This document shows, piece after piece, positions 45,575 through 55,500 of a stretch of DNA of 64,000 nucleotides (position 1 is its first letter; each line of letters opens with the position of its first letter). The DNA is from a candidate division KSB3 bacterium (GTDB lineage: Bacteria; Moduliflexota; Moduliflexia; Moduliflexales; Moduliflexaceae). Below the pieces are notes generated by a model. The model searched no databases and was not told the DNA's origin. It saw nothing but the letters and a program-made list of their open reading frames with translations. Where the stretch lies: assembly GCA_002748425.1 (NCBI GenBank), contig PDSJ01000019.1, positions 58,581-122,580 on the forward strand, given 5' to 3'. Both the position numbers and the translations under genes were made by a program.

Positions 45575-46618
45575 ATGACCACGTCTCTGGAACGTCAAAT
45601 CGGGCAAATGTTGCTGGTCGGTTTTCGTGGTCTTGAGTTGACAACGCACAGTCCCATTTTTGAGGATCTCCATACGAGGCATCTTGGGGGCGTAATTCTC
45701 TTTGATTACGATTCTGCCTTAAAAAGTCCCTGCCGCAATATTCAGAGTCGCGATCAGCTTCGAGCCCTGTTGCAAGCCTTGTCTGAGTCGGCTTCAGGGC
45801 CTTTGCTGCTCTCGATCGATCAAGAAGGCGGCAGAGTAAGCCGTTTAAAAGAGCGTTTCGGTTTTCGGCCCACAGTGTCAGCCCGCTTTCTGGGTGAACG
45901 GAATTCTCTCGAACTGACGACACAGTATGCAGGACAGACCGCAGGTCTGCTGAAAGACCTGGGCTTTAATCTGAATCTCGCTCCGGTCGTCGATCTGCAT
46001 CTCAACTCCGCAAGCCCGGCGATCAATGCGGTGGAGCGAAGTTTTTCCCGCGATCCGGATACCGTGATTGCGCATGCCGGGGCTTGGATCCGCGAACATC
46101 GTCAGCAGGGAATTCTGTGCGCACTCAAACACTTTCCGGGACATGGCAGTGCCGATCAGGATACGCATCACGGTTTTGTGGATGTCAGCAACAGCTGGCT
46201 GGCCGAGGAGCTTATCCCATATCGCGCACTGATTCGGGAAGGGCTGGCGGATCTGATCATGACGGCTCATATCTTTCAGGCTGGGCTCGATCCAAAATGG
46301 CCGGCCACCCTTTCAGAGAAGATCATCGGAGGGCTTCTGCGCCGGGAACTTGCCTATCATGGAGTGGTGCTTTCCGATGATTTGCAAATGAAGGCCATTA
46401 GTTCGCATTATTCGCTTGAAACCGTAATTTATCAGGCGATAAACGCCGGAGTCGATATCCTGACCTTTGGGAATAATCTGACTTATGACGCACAAGTGGT
46501 CCCAAAGGCGATCGCGATTATTAAAGATCTCGTGGCGCAGAAAGCTGTCTCAGAGCAGCGCATCGGCGAATCTTTTCAGCGAATCTGCCGATTGAAAGAG
46601 CAATTGAGCACTCCTTGA
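45575..46618 (+). CDS. nagZ: Beta-N-acetylhexosaminidase (glycoside hydrolase family 3, NagZ-like)
   Basis: A 347-residue cytoplasmic-type GH3 enzyme that removes GlcNAc from muropeptides during peptidoglycan recycling. Key parts: LLSIDQEGGRVSRL, the NagZ motif ALKHFPGHGSADQDTH (its His-Asp pair assists catalysis), and the nucleophile Asp in GVVLSDDLQMKAI. No signal peptide. The ATG at 45575 is preferred to a TTG at 45566. Length fits single-domain NagZ (about 340). It begins right after the tRNA gene and may be read from its own or the tRNA promoter. Confidence 0.92.
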   Translation: MTTSLERQIGQMLLVGFRGLELTTHSPIFEDLHTRHLGGVILFDYDSALKSPCRNIQSRDQLRALLQALSESASGPLLLSIDQEGGRVSRLKERFGFRPTVSARFLGERNSLELTTQYAGQTAGLLKDLGFNLNLAPVVDLHLNSASPAINAVERSFSRDPDTVIAHAGAWIREHRQQGILCALKHFPGHGSADQDTHHGFVDVSNSWLAEELIPYRALIREGLADLIMTAHIFQAGLDPKWPATLSEKIIGGLLRRELAYHGVVLSDDLQMKAISSHYSLETVIYQAINAGVDILTFGNNLTYDAQVVPKAIAIIKDLVAQKAVSEQRIGESFQRICRLKEQLSTP

Positions 46619-46708
46619 AGCATCTTGCCGAATCAAAGAATTCTATGAACGTGAAACAGACTGACGTGCTGCATATCGCGTCATCATAGAGACACGAAAA
46701 CACTTCCC

Positions 46709-47470
46709 ATGACAGGTTCAAAAAAAAAAGAACGGCTCGATAAGCTGATGTTTGCGCAGGGATTGGCGGAAAGCCGCGAACAGGCTCGTCGTTTAATCTT
46801 GGCAGGTCTCGTGATTGTGGACGAGCGCAAGATCGATAAGGCCGGTACTCCTGTGGCTGAAGAAGCACACATTCGGGTTCTGGGGCGGGAACACAATTAT
46901 GTCGGGCGTGGCGGTTTGAAGCTGGAGAAGGCGTTAGAGGAATTTCAGATCGACCCAGCAGGGAGGGTGGCGATCGATATTGGCGCTTCAACCGGTGGAT
47001 TTACCGATTGTTTATTGCAGCGAGGTGCGCGAAAAGTCTATGCAGTAGATGTCGGCTATGGACAATTGGCCTGGAAATTGGTCAGGGATCCACGTGTGTT
47101 TAACCGGGAGCGTACAAATATCAGGCATCTTGCGCCAGAGGATATTGAAGAACAATTTGACCTGGCAACGATTGATCTGGCATTCATTTCCCTGACAAAA
47201 ATCCTTGAGCATGTGAGCTGGCTTCTGAAAGCAGGGGCCGAAGTCGTTGCGCTGGTTAAACCGCAATTTGAAGTGGGCAGGGGGGCAGTCGGCAAAGGAG
47301 GTATTGTTAAAGCCACAGAGCAGCACCAGCAGGTACTTCAAAAGGTGGGGGATTATGCGGAGGCAGTTGGTTTTGTGCTGGGAGGCGTGGTCGAATCTCC
47401 GATTAAAGGCGCAAAAGGTAATACGGAATTTCTTATGTATCTGCGCTGGAAGTTCTCAGACGACTTATGA
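46709..47470 (+). CDS. tlyA: TlyA-family rRNA 2'-O-methyltransferase
   Basis: A 253-residue protein. Residues 5-65 are an S4 RNA-binding domain (RLDKLMFAQGLAESREQARR), and residues 80-250 an FtsJ/RrmJ-like methyltransferase with the SAM motif VAIDIGASTGGFTDCLLQRG and catalytic Lys/Asp/Lys positions (KPQFEVGR). In mycobacteria TlyA 2'-O-methylates 16S and 23S rRNA and makes ribosomes sensitive to capreomycin. Earlier annotation as a haemolysin is misleading. The C-terminus GAKGNTEFLMYLRW is typical. Confidence 0.92.
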   Translation: MTGSKKKERLDKLMFAQGLAESREQARRLILAGLVIVDERKIDKAGTPVAEEAHIRVLGREHNYVGRGGLKLEKALEEFQIDPAGRVAIDIGASTGGFTDCLLQRGARKVYAVDVGYGQLAWKLVRDPRVFNRERTNIRHLAPEDIEEQFDLATIDLAFISLTKILEHVSWLLKAGAEVVALVKPQFEVGRGAVGKGGIVKATEQHQQVLQKVGDYAEAVGFVLGGVVESPIKGAKGNTEFLMYLRWKFSDDL

Positions 47471-47503
47471 AAAACCGCAGGTCCAGAGTCGAGCTGGCCG
47501 GCT

Positions 47504-47749
47504 TCAGATCCGTCCCGGGACAAAGTCGATTTCTCTGACCGTGATGTTTATACGGTTAGTGTGTTCGCCGAGTTTATGCATCATCAAACGGATATCATGC
47601 TCGACGGTCAGGACTTCGGCATACATCACCACATTATTGAAATGCTGAATACGCAGTATTTCTTTCTCATGAGGAATGTAACGGGATTTGACCGTTGCGA
47701 TCAAATTGACCGGGTCCATGTGGAGATGGTAGATATGCAGGTCTGCCAT
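47504..47749 (-). CDS. Small conserved-looking hypothetical protein
   Basis: An 81-residue soluble protein that I do not recognise. Support for being real: GGAAGGA placed 5 bases before the ATG, no overlap with a better gene, and a regular alternation of strands (NLIATVKSRYI, NNVVMYAEVLTVE, INITVREIDFVPG). It contains no Cys, no membrane helix and no known motif. It is convergent with tlyA (33-bp gap) and divergent from larC. Confidence 0.5.
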   Translation of the reverse strand: MADLHIYHLHMDPVNLIATVKSRYIPHEKEILRIQHFNNVVMYAEVLTVEHDIRLMMHKLGEHTNRINITVREIDFVPGRI

Positions 47750-47808
47750 ACATCCTTCCTTTATGACGGTAATTTCAATCAGAACGCTCCTGAAAAACCG
47801 ATATTTTC

Positions 47809-47837
47809 TTGACCGGATTCACTCGTTGCGTTATAGA
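47809..47837 (+). promoter_or_regulatory. Promoter upstream of larC
   Basis: TTGACC (47809-47814, 5 of 6) and TATAGA (47832-47837, 4 of 6) are separated by 17 bases. The start near 47844 would give a leader of about 218 bases before larC. Confidence 0.5.
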
Positions 47838-47843
47838 TTCTCT

Positions 47844-48061
47844 TTATGGTGAGAAAACAGGGCCCCGGTTCTGGTAATTTGTCAAGGAAAACCTGTGAAA
47901 AACTGCCGCCGGGGCGATGAATGTGATCGTTGTATGCTGTAAAAATGTTTGAATCTGGAGAAGAGCTTGGTCTGTGCCGCCAGCGTGGGAAGGCGCAACT
48001 TGTTCTGTGACGGAGGACTGTGTTCTTCACATGTTACAGCATCTTTACAGCTGAGTCAGAT
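47844..48061 (+). promoter_or_regulatory. Long structured leader of larC
   Basis: The leader contains a 7-bp inverted repeat GCCCCGG/CCGGGGC that encloses about 45 bases, an internal AAGGAAAACCTGTGAAAA stretch, and later GCCGCCAGCGTGGGAAGGCG. The last piece resembles the GGGAAGGCG segment of cobalamin riboswitches, but the rest of that core is not convincing. It may be a regulatory RNA or chance. No long open frame is present. Confidence 0.3.
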
Positions 48062-49252
48062 ATGCCAAAGATTGCGTATTTTGAATGCTTTTCCGGGGCA
48101 AGCGGTAATATGATTTTAGCGGCGTTGCTAGACGCTGGTCTGACAGCGGAAAGCCTGCGAAACGAGCTGGATAAGTTGAACCTGTCCGGTTTTGAGCTGA
48201 ACGTGACACGAGTCACAAAGCATGGGATCACAGGGACATTTGTGGAGGTGCTGACTGAAGAAAGCCACGCCCACCGCCACTTAGGCCATATTGTCGACAT
48301 CCTGGACAACAGCCGGCTGGATGAAAAGGTCAAGGCAGATGCGAAACGAATTTTTACCCGTCTGGCAGAAGCCGAAGCGAGGGTCCATAACACCACAGTG
48401 GAACGAATCCATTTCCATGAAGTCGGTGCGCTGGACGCGATTGTGGACATTGTCGGGGCAGTCGCGGCTTTGCGTAAACTGGACGTGGAAAAAGTTGTCG
48501 TGTCGCCGTTCTCTCTTGGGACAGGATTTGTGAACTGCGCTCATGGTACAATGCCGGTCCCGGTTCCAGCCACTGTCGCTTTGCTGAAAGGCAAGCCCAC
48601 GCGCTACACCGATATCGAAGCCGAACTTGTCACACCAACCGGCGCGGCAATTTTAACGACTCTTGGTGACGACTTCGGAAGTCCTCCTGATGGTCCATTC
48701 GAGGCTGTGGGCTATGGGGCCGGCAGCCGCGAGCTCCCAATTCCCAACTTGCTGCGCGTGCAACTCGGCGAAATGGCTGTGAGAGCAGCTTACGATTCCG
48801 ATACAGTCATCCAAATCGAGGCCAATATTGATGACATGAATCCTCAATTGTTCGATGTTCTGTTCGACAAATTGTATGAAGCCGGGGCGCTGGACCTGTA
48901 TATCACTCCTGTGATTATGAAAAAAAGCCGTCCGGCTTTTCTGCTTTCGGTACTGACGTCAGCGGAACGGCGTGAAGCAGCGATCGATCTGATCTTACGT
49001 GAAAGTACAACGATCGGTTTACGGTGGCATGAGGTGCGTCGCGCAAAAGCGCAGCGGGAATCGTACACGATTGAGACGATATTCGGTGAGATGACAGTCA
49101 AGGTTGCCCGCCTTGGAGGGCAAGTCGTGAATGTTCAGCCGGAATACGACGATTGTAAGCGACTTGCTCAGCTTCACCCTGAAACTCCTGTAAAAGACAT
49201 CTATCAGGAAGCCTGCCGACAAGGCCGTGTGATGCTGGAAGAGAGCCGATAG
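48062..49252 (+). CDS. larC: Nickel-pincer cofactor biosynthesis protein LarC
   Basis: A 396-residue LarC/TIGR00299 protein, a CTP-dependent cyclometallase that inserts nickel to finish the pincer nucleotide cofactor of lactate racemase and related enzymes. Family signatures: AYFECFSGASGNMILAALLD at the N-terminus, the His-rich metal region ESHAHRHLGHI, FHEVGALDAIVDIVGA, and ELVTPTGAAIL; the C-terminal domain has ANIDDMNPQLFDVL. LarC1 and LarC2 are joined in one frame, unlike the frameshifted gene of Lactobacillus plantarum. LarB, LarE and a racemase are not nearby. The ATG at 48062 gives the family start. Confidence 0.92.
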   Translation: MPKIAYFECFSGASGNMILAALLDAGLTAESLRNELDKLNLSGFELNVTRVTKHGITGTFVEVLTEESHAHRHLGHIVDILDNSRLDEKVKADAKRIFTRLAEAEARVHNTTVERIHFHEVGALDAIVDIVGAVAALRKLDVEKVVVSPFSLGTGFVNCAHGTMPVPVPATVALLKGKPTRYTDIEAELVTPTGAAILTTLGDDFGSPPDGPFEAVGYGAGSRELPIPNLLRVQLGEMAVRAAYDSDTVIQIEANIDDMNPQLFDVLFDKLYEAGALDLYITPVIMKKSRPAFLLSVLTSAERREAAIDLILRESTTIGLRWHEVRRAKAQRESYTIETIFGEMTVKVARLGGQVVNVQPEYDDCKRLAQLHPETPVKDIYQEACRQGRVMLEESR

Positions 49253-49257
49253 AAAGC

Positions 49258-51192
49258 ATGTATTGGATAAAGGCCGTGTTGCGTGCAGATCGCAAGCCGG
49301 CAGCCAGAATCTTTCTGGGCTGTCTGTTGCTGCTGATTGTGGTCATGCCCTTTGATGAAGGCGGCAATGGCTATATCGTGCAAGCCTTCACTCACAGCTC
49401 TCTCCTCTTCTGCGCTGTGATCTGGAGCGTACAGACGCTGCGGCAGGGAAACGCGTTCTTCCGCGTGGATCCTCTGGACTGGATGCTGACAGCTGCGCTG
49501 ATTTGGCTGGCTGTGAATACGTGTTTTTCGGTCTATCGCTATGCGGCCTTTCTTGAACTGGTTAAGATCTGTTCCTATGCGGGCGTCTTCTATCTGTGCC
49601 GACAGCTGTTCCCGTTTCGTGCATTGCGACAGCTCCTGCTGGCGACGCTTTTTACCAGCAGCGTTTTGCAGATGCTGATCGCCTGGGGATGGATGCTGAC
49701 CGAACGCCGCCCGGCGCTGCAGGCGGATTTTATTAATCCGAATAATTTCGCGTGTTTCATGGTCTGTGGAGTGAATATTGGGCTGAGTATTCTTATCTTT
49801 GCGGATCCGCAGCGCTCCCGTCGGCATACGCAGGTCTTCAAGATTGTGATTGCTATACTGCTGTGCTGTCTGATCGGGACCATTATCAACGGCGGATCAC
49901 GCGGAGCGATTCTGGCTTTTCTGGGGAGTGGATTTTTTATCTTTATCCTTAAAAAGCGCCGTTTGGCGCTGTGCTTTCTCTTGCTGTGCTGCGTGGGCTT
50001 TTTTCTTCCGCTTCCCGCAGGCAGCATCTTTGAACGGCTGCAAAAAAAGAGCGATCAATTTGCCTACGAACGTATCGGCATTTGGAAAAGCAGCGTTGCA
50101 ATGGCACGCGACAATTACCTGAGAGGAGTGGGGCCTGGGCAATTCGAATATGTGAGTCCGGCCTACAATTTTCCGGTAGAGCGGGCGATCGCCCGCTACG
50201 GAAAAAACATCAATTCCGCTCATAACGATCTCTTGCAGATTCTCGATGAACTGGGGCTTCCCGGCCTGGGACTTGCGCTCGGAGAATTGGGGCTGGTGAT
50301 CGTGTATGCACTGCGTCGTTTTCGCCGGAAGCCGTATTCCTGGACAGAGGTTGCGGCTCCGGCAGTGTTGCTGGGAGGGCTTCTTCAGGGCACATTTTCC
50401 TGTCTCCTGGCCTCCCCGGCGATCGCTCTTGTGATGACGCTCGCCTGCGTCCTTATCCTCGAGTCGAAGCCCCTGAGAGCCCCGATAGCGCTGAAATTTG
50501 CGGTCCCGAAGCTCTGTTGTCTCCTGACTCTGCTTATGGCTGTATATGTTTTGCTGTACGCGATCGTCTATCCCTTGCTTGGACACAGACACTATCTTGA
50601 CTACCTTCATTTGAAAGAAGAGCATGAGCTTTTACGCGCAATTCCACATCTTCAGGCTGCAATCGATACTGTTCCGATTCATCCCTTGTATTTTTATGAA
50701 CTCGGCCGTATCTATATGGAAGCGTTCAAAAAAGCCCCGGATTCCGAACTCTTCAGGGGCGCCCTGGATGCGCTGGACAAAGCTGTCCGCTATAATCGTC
50801 GTTATTATAAATTTTATGAAACTCGCGCAATATTGTACAAAGAACTCTTTAAGACGCTTTCGCCGAACAGAGCAACAGCCGAAAAAGCATTGCGCGAGTA
50901 TGAGCTTGCCTTGCAATATAATCCGTTTAACCCGTTTCTCCTGTTTTCCAGAGCAATGATCTATGCCGACATCGCTCGCTTCGATGCTGCGCTCGAACAG
51001 TTGTACCAGGCGCTGGCCATTGAGCCGAATTTTGTGGGAGGTCGTCAGATGATCGCCAAATTACTGACACGGCTTGGCCGGGAAACAGAGGCGGAACGTT
51101 TTCGTCAGGAGGCTGCGGAGCTCCACCAGCAATACGCTGCGAGAGCGGCAGAGTCGCATTATACCTTTTCTCTTCTCCGGTCTCTTGAATAA
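49258..51192 (+). CDS. O-antigen ligase-like membrane protein with C-terminal TPR region
   Basis: A 644-residue protein starting 5 bp after larC. Residues 15-435 have about eleven to twelve membrane helices and a large periplasmic loop with the Wzy_C/O-antigen-ligase signature: YERIGIWKSSVAMARDN, GVGPGQFEY and NSAHNDLLQILDELGLPG (conserved Arg and His). Residues 460-640 are helical repeats of TPR type (EHELLRAIPHLQAAIDTVP, LEQLYQALAIEPN). Such proteins ligate or polymerise glycans on lipid carriers or glycosylate proteins such as pilins in the periplasm. Which of these applies is not decided by sequence. Confidence 0.87.
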   Translation: MYWIKAVLRADRKPAARIFLGCLLLLIVVMPFDEGGNGYIVQAFTHSSLLFCAVIWSVQTLRQGNAFFRVDPLDWMLTAALIWLAVNTCFSVYRYAAFLELVKICSYAGVFYLCRQLFPFRALRQLLLATLFTSSVLQMLIAWGWMLTERRPALQADFINPNNFACFMVCGVNIGLSILIFADPQRSRRHTQVFKIVIAILLCCLIGTIINGGSRGAILAFLGSGFFIFILKKRRLALCFLLLCCVGFFLPLPAGSIFERLQKKSDQFAYERIGIWKSSVAMARDNYLRGVGPGQFEYVSPAYNFPVERAIARYGKNINSAHNDLLQILDELGLPGLGLALGELGLVIVYALRRFRRKPYSWTEVAAPAVLLGGLLQGTFSCLLASPAIALVMTLACVLILESKPLRAPIALKFAVPKLCCLLTLLMAVYVLLYAIVYPLLGHRHYLDYLHLKEEHELLRAIPHLQAAIDTVPIHPLYFYELGRIYMEAFKKAPDSELFRGALDALDKAVRYNRRYYKFYETRAILYKELFKTLSPNRATAEKALREYELALQYNPFNPFLLFSRAMIYADIARFDAALEQLYQALAIEPNFVGGRQMIAKLLTRLGRETEAERFRQEAAELHQQYAARAAESHYTFSLLRSLE

Positions 51193-51288
51193 GCCGGAGT
51201 GGTGGAATGACGGACTAGCGGCATTTGAGTGTCAGAGCTTTGGCAGCCCAGGCACGGCAGGATGTCACTATGTTGACAGGAGGATCGT

Positions 51289-51916
51289 ATGGCACGGATT
51301 TTTGGTCAGGAGTACAGTAGAGATGAACTGTTAAAGCGGGTCGGCAGCATTAGTCAGCTCGGTGGAGTCACTGCGACGGAATTCAGCGATGGGAAAGCGC
51401 GGGGAGTTCGAGCTGCAGAGTTCAATACCGGTTCTGGTCTGCATTTCACCGTGCTGCTCGACCGGGGGCTTGATATTTCAGCGGCAGATTATTGCGGGCG
51501 TTCGCTGTGCTGGCAGTCAGTAACCGAAGACCACGCCTCGAACTGACCATGCCCGCCGGGGGCTGGAACGCTTTGCAAGTTTTCAGGAGCCGACGCCGAA
51601 TTTTCAGGAACAGGTCTACTACCATGATGTCAAAGCCGATGAATACGGCTATGTATACAACGCCTTGATCAATAAAGGCTTTCAGGATGGAGAGGGCTTT
51701 GGTTTGTATATCAAACAATTGCCGGTCCTGATTGAGTGGAAGATGAACGGCGAAGGAACCTATGTTGTCGGTATGGAGCCGGGCACTAATATCGTCGATG
51801 GCCGTTCGCTGGAGCGGAAAGAAGGTCGTTTGAGGATATTGGCCCCTGGGGAAAGCTGTCTGTATAATCTTGAAATCGCTGAATTCGAAGAATTCGTGAA
51901 GAGCGTTCAGGGCTGA
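51289..51916 (+). pseudogene. DUF4432 (aldose 1-epimerase-like) pseudogene with internal deletion
   Basis: An AGGAGG-preceded ATG at 51289 opens a frame that matches the N-terminus of the DUF4432 galactose-mutarotase-like family (LHFTVLLDRGLDISAADYCG) but stops at TGA 51544-51546. In another frame, from about 51555 to 51916, the C-terminal part of the same family continues (LERFASFQEPTPNFQEQVYY, then QWKM-like EWKMNGEGTYVVGMEPGTN and LEIAEFEEF). About 200 codons survive of the usual 340-360, so roughly 150 central residues are missing and the halves are out of frame. It cannot make a functional protein. The good ribosome site suggests recent loss. Confidence 0.75.
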
Positions 51917-52508
51917 AGCTCTTTGCAGAAGGGCAAGCCTGCATGATGTGTCCCCTACAGTATCGGTCGTTCCCGCCAGCATGTCCTGCGGAGACCGCGT
52001 GACTTCAATCGCCTGCTTACGCGATGAGACATGTTAACTCACGTGGATGTCCGCAGGCGCATCCGCGCATCAAAACTGATGTATTTCATGAGAAAATCCC
52101 CTCTTGTCCTTTTCGAGTGCTGAAGTGATGACGTGCCAGAATCGTCCTGATCATTCCTTCCGACACTCCGGTTTTCCCCAAGTAACACCCTCTTATCCTG
52201 CTGCGACAAGAGACTGTCCCGGCAAGCGTCGCGTTAAAACCGGGGTCTTGAACGCAGAGAAATGTTTTGCAATGCAGGTTTCAATTGACAAGTTCTGTTT
52301 AGTGCTGTCTGCTGTCGACCAGTGCCGGAGCATTGAGCACTGCAGCCGTCCGTTTCATTATGCCTGTGGAAAACCTGGACATGCGGGACGTTTGACGCCA
52401 ATGAGCGCATTCAGCAACGATGAGTGAAGAACACATTGTCGATAGAAAGATGTGGCAAGAATATTTTTACAGTATTGCAAAAATTTTATCATATAAACGA
52501 ATGAAGTT
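51917..52508. other. Intergenic region before the hybrid kinase
   Basis: A 592-bp stretch with no gene I can support. The last 60 bases are strongly AT-rich and probably hold the promoter of the kinase operon, but I could not fix -35 and -10 boxes. An inverted pair GACATG...CATGTC-like around 51980-52050 is short and unconvincing. Confidence 0.3.
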
Positions 52509-55500
52509 ATGATGCAAGATCCTTCCACACAGGACCAGTTGCAGCGCGAACTCGATGAACTTCGACAACGTCATCAGGCCTTGCAAAAGCGGATGCAGAC
52601 CCTCCAGGCTAAACTTAAAAGGCAGGATGCCAATCTGTCCAGGGAGAAGACAGCGCGTCGATTGATTGAAAAACGCTTCAGAATTTTTCAGAATGCGGTC
52701 GAAACGATGCATCTTGGAATCACGATTACCAATCTCAGTCGGAAAATCGTGTATGTCAATCCGGCAGATGCAGAGATGCACGGCTATCGTCCGGGAGAGC
52801 TGATCGGGCAGAATGTCGGAATCTTTGTCCCACCCGAACTGCGGCACAATGTGACGATAGAAGAGGTGGAACAGCTCAGAGGCTGGGTTCGGGAGAGTCT
52901 GAATGTTCGAAAAGATGGAAGTCGCTTCCCTGTCCACCTCATGTCCGATCTTGTGAAAAATGATGAGGGAGAGCCGATCGCCATCATTACGACGTGTGAA
53001 GATATTACAAAGCGTTGGGATATGAATAATGCACTGCGCCACTCCGAATGGGAAAAATCGCTGATTCTTGACAGCATGTCGGAATTACTGCTGTATTATG
53101 ATAAGGATCTGAACATTCTCTGGATGAATCGGGCCGCATCATTGACCTTGCAGAAAAGTACTGTAGAACTTATCGGGCAGCCTTTCCAGGATGTCTGGTG
53201 GCACAAAGACGTCCCTGAAATACAGGAACTCTGGAAAAAAGTGCTCGAGACCCTCAGCCCGCAGGAAGGGAGATTTCCCTCGCCCGGAGGGGGAACCTGG
53301 TCCATTCGCGTCTATCCGATTTTTGACGAGTATCAACAGTTCCTGGGCCTCGTAGAGTTCGCGCGGAATATTAGCATTCAGCAGCAAGCTCTCGCCCGAG
53401 TTGAGCATCTGAATGCTGTTCTGGAAGCCATTCGCGGTATCAGCCAGCTTATTATCCGAGAGAAAAGCCCGAAACGCCTCATTCAGTCTGCCTGTGATAA
53501 TCTTGTTGGAGCAAGAGGCTATGCAGGCTCATGGGTCATTCTCCTGAATAAAGCTGGGGAAATCGTGCTGTCTGCCGGGTCGACAGCTCAAGACGGCGAG
53601 ATCTCACAATACGTCTCCGAATCGCTGATGCAAGAAGGTTTATTCTCCTGCCTTGGCCGAATTGTACAACACCCTGAACGAAGCCTTTTCGAATACTGTG
53701 AAGGGATGTGTAAACAGTGCTGCTTTGGACAAAGCCACAAACAGAACGAAAAAGCTGCGATTAAAATCTGCTACAACGACACGCTGTATGGTATCCTGTT
53801 CGTCGCGATTCCTGATCATCTTGCCGCCGATAGAGAAGAGTATGCCCTCCTGGAAGAAATTAGCTGTGACATGGCCTTTGCTCTTTATAATATCGATCTT
53901 GAACGCCGGCGGGACTATGCTGAAAGAATCGTTCGGTCAAACGAGCAATGGCTGGCGGCGACGTTGAATAATTTGAGCGAAGCCGTTGTGACGACAAACG
54001 CCCGTGGTCTTGTGAGCTTCTTTAACCCGGCTGCAGAGCGTCTGACCGGATGGAAGGTTGATGAGGTCATGGGAGAAGACATATCATTTAAAGTCGTGAA
54101 TACTGATGCATGGGAAGAAGAACCCCGGAAAACATTGAGAAGCAACGGTGAAGTACGTGCGCAGATTACAATCGTGCCGGGTGAATATACGATACTGATT
54201 GCCAGGGATGGAACGTATATTCCTATTGAGTATAGCGGCAATGCGATTGTGAACGATGAAGAGCAGTTTGTCGGCTTTGTGATGGTTTTTAAGGATATTA
54301 CCGAACGGAGACAGATGGAGCTGGCCCTGGAAGCGGAGCGGGCGTCGTTGGCTGAAAAGGTGCAGGAGCGGACGGCAGAACTGTCCAGCATGAATGAGCG
54401 TCTTCAAGACGAGATTGTCGAACGCCAGCAGACACAGCTTGAACTCCAGAAGGCAAAGGAAATTGCTGAATCTGCCAGTTGGGCGAAATCTGAATTTTTG
54501 GCCAATATGAGTCATGAACTTCGTACGCCGTTAAACGCAATTCTCGGTTATGCCCAAATCATCAAGAACGCATCTAATCTGAGTGAGCGCCAGATGGACG
54601 GCATGGAGATTATCAACAACAGCGGGAATCATTTGTTGAATCTGATCAATGAAATTTTAGATTTATCTAAGATTGAAGCGGGGCAGATGGATCTGAATCC
54701 AACGAAAGTGGATTTTTTCAAATTCTTGGCGCATATTACGGAAATGATCGAAATTCGTGCCAAACAACGTGGGGTCGATTTTATCTTCAAGCGAGATCCG
54801 ATCCTGCCTGCCGGAGTGCTGGTGGATGAAAAACGTCTGCGTCAGGTCCTCCTTAATCTATTGGGCAATGCCGTGAAATTCACGGAAAAAGGGAGTGTGA
54901 GTTTTCGTGTCGACGTTCTGAGGAATCGGCAGCACAGCAACCCTCGTGTGCAGACAGTTCGTTTTGAAGTTGCGGATACGGGAATCGGCATCGCTCAGGA
55001 CCAGCGTTCGGCGATTTTTCAGCCCTTTCGTCAGGTAGGAGAGAAGCGTCATTCTGTTGAAGGAACAGGGCTGGGCTTGACGATTAGTCAGAAACTCATT
55101 CGCCTGATGAAGAGCACGTTGGTCATGCGCAGCAAATTGGGAAAGGGCACGGTGTTTCATTTTGATCTGATGCTCGAAAATTCCTCTGATTTTATGCCTC
55201 AGACAGAACCGGAGCGCCGGACTGTCAGCGGTTATACGGGCGAGCGCAAAACGATACTGGTTGTCGACGATCGTCAGGAAAATCGTAAGCTGTTGTACGA
55301 TATGCTGGCCCCCTTAGGCTTCGAGGTTCTTGAAGCGGTAAACGGTCGGGAAGGTATGGAGCAGATTGTGAAGTATCAACCGGATATCACGCTCCTTGAC
55401 CTTCGAATGCCTGTCATGGACGGCATCGATACTGTACAGGAACTTCGGAAGGATCCGACCTTTCGCGATAATATTATTATCGCTGTCTCGGCAAGCGTGT

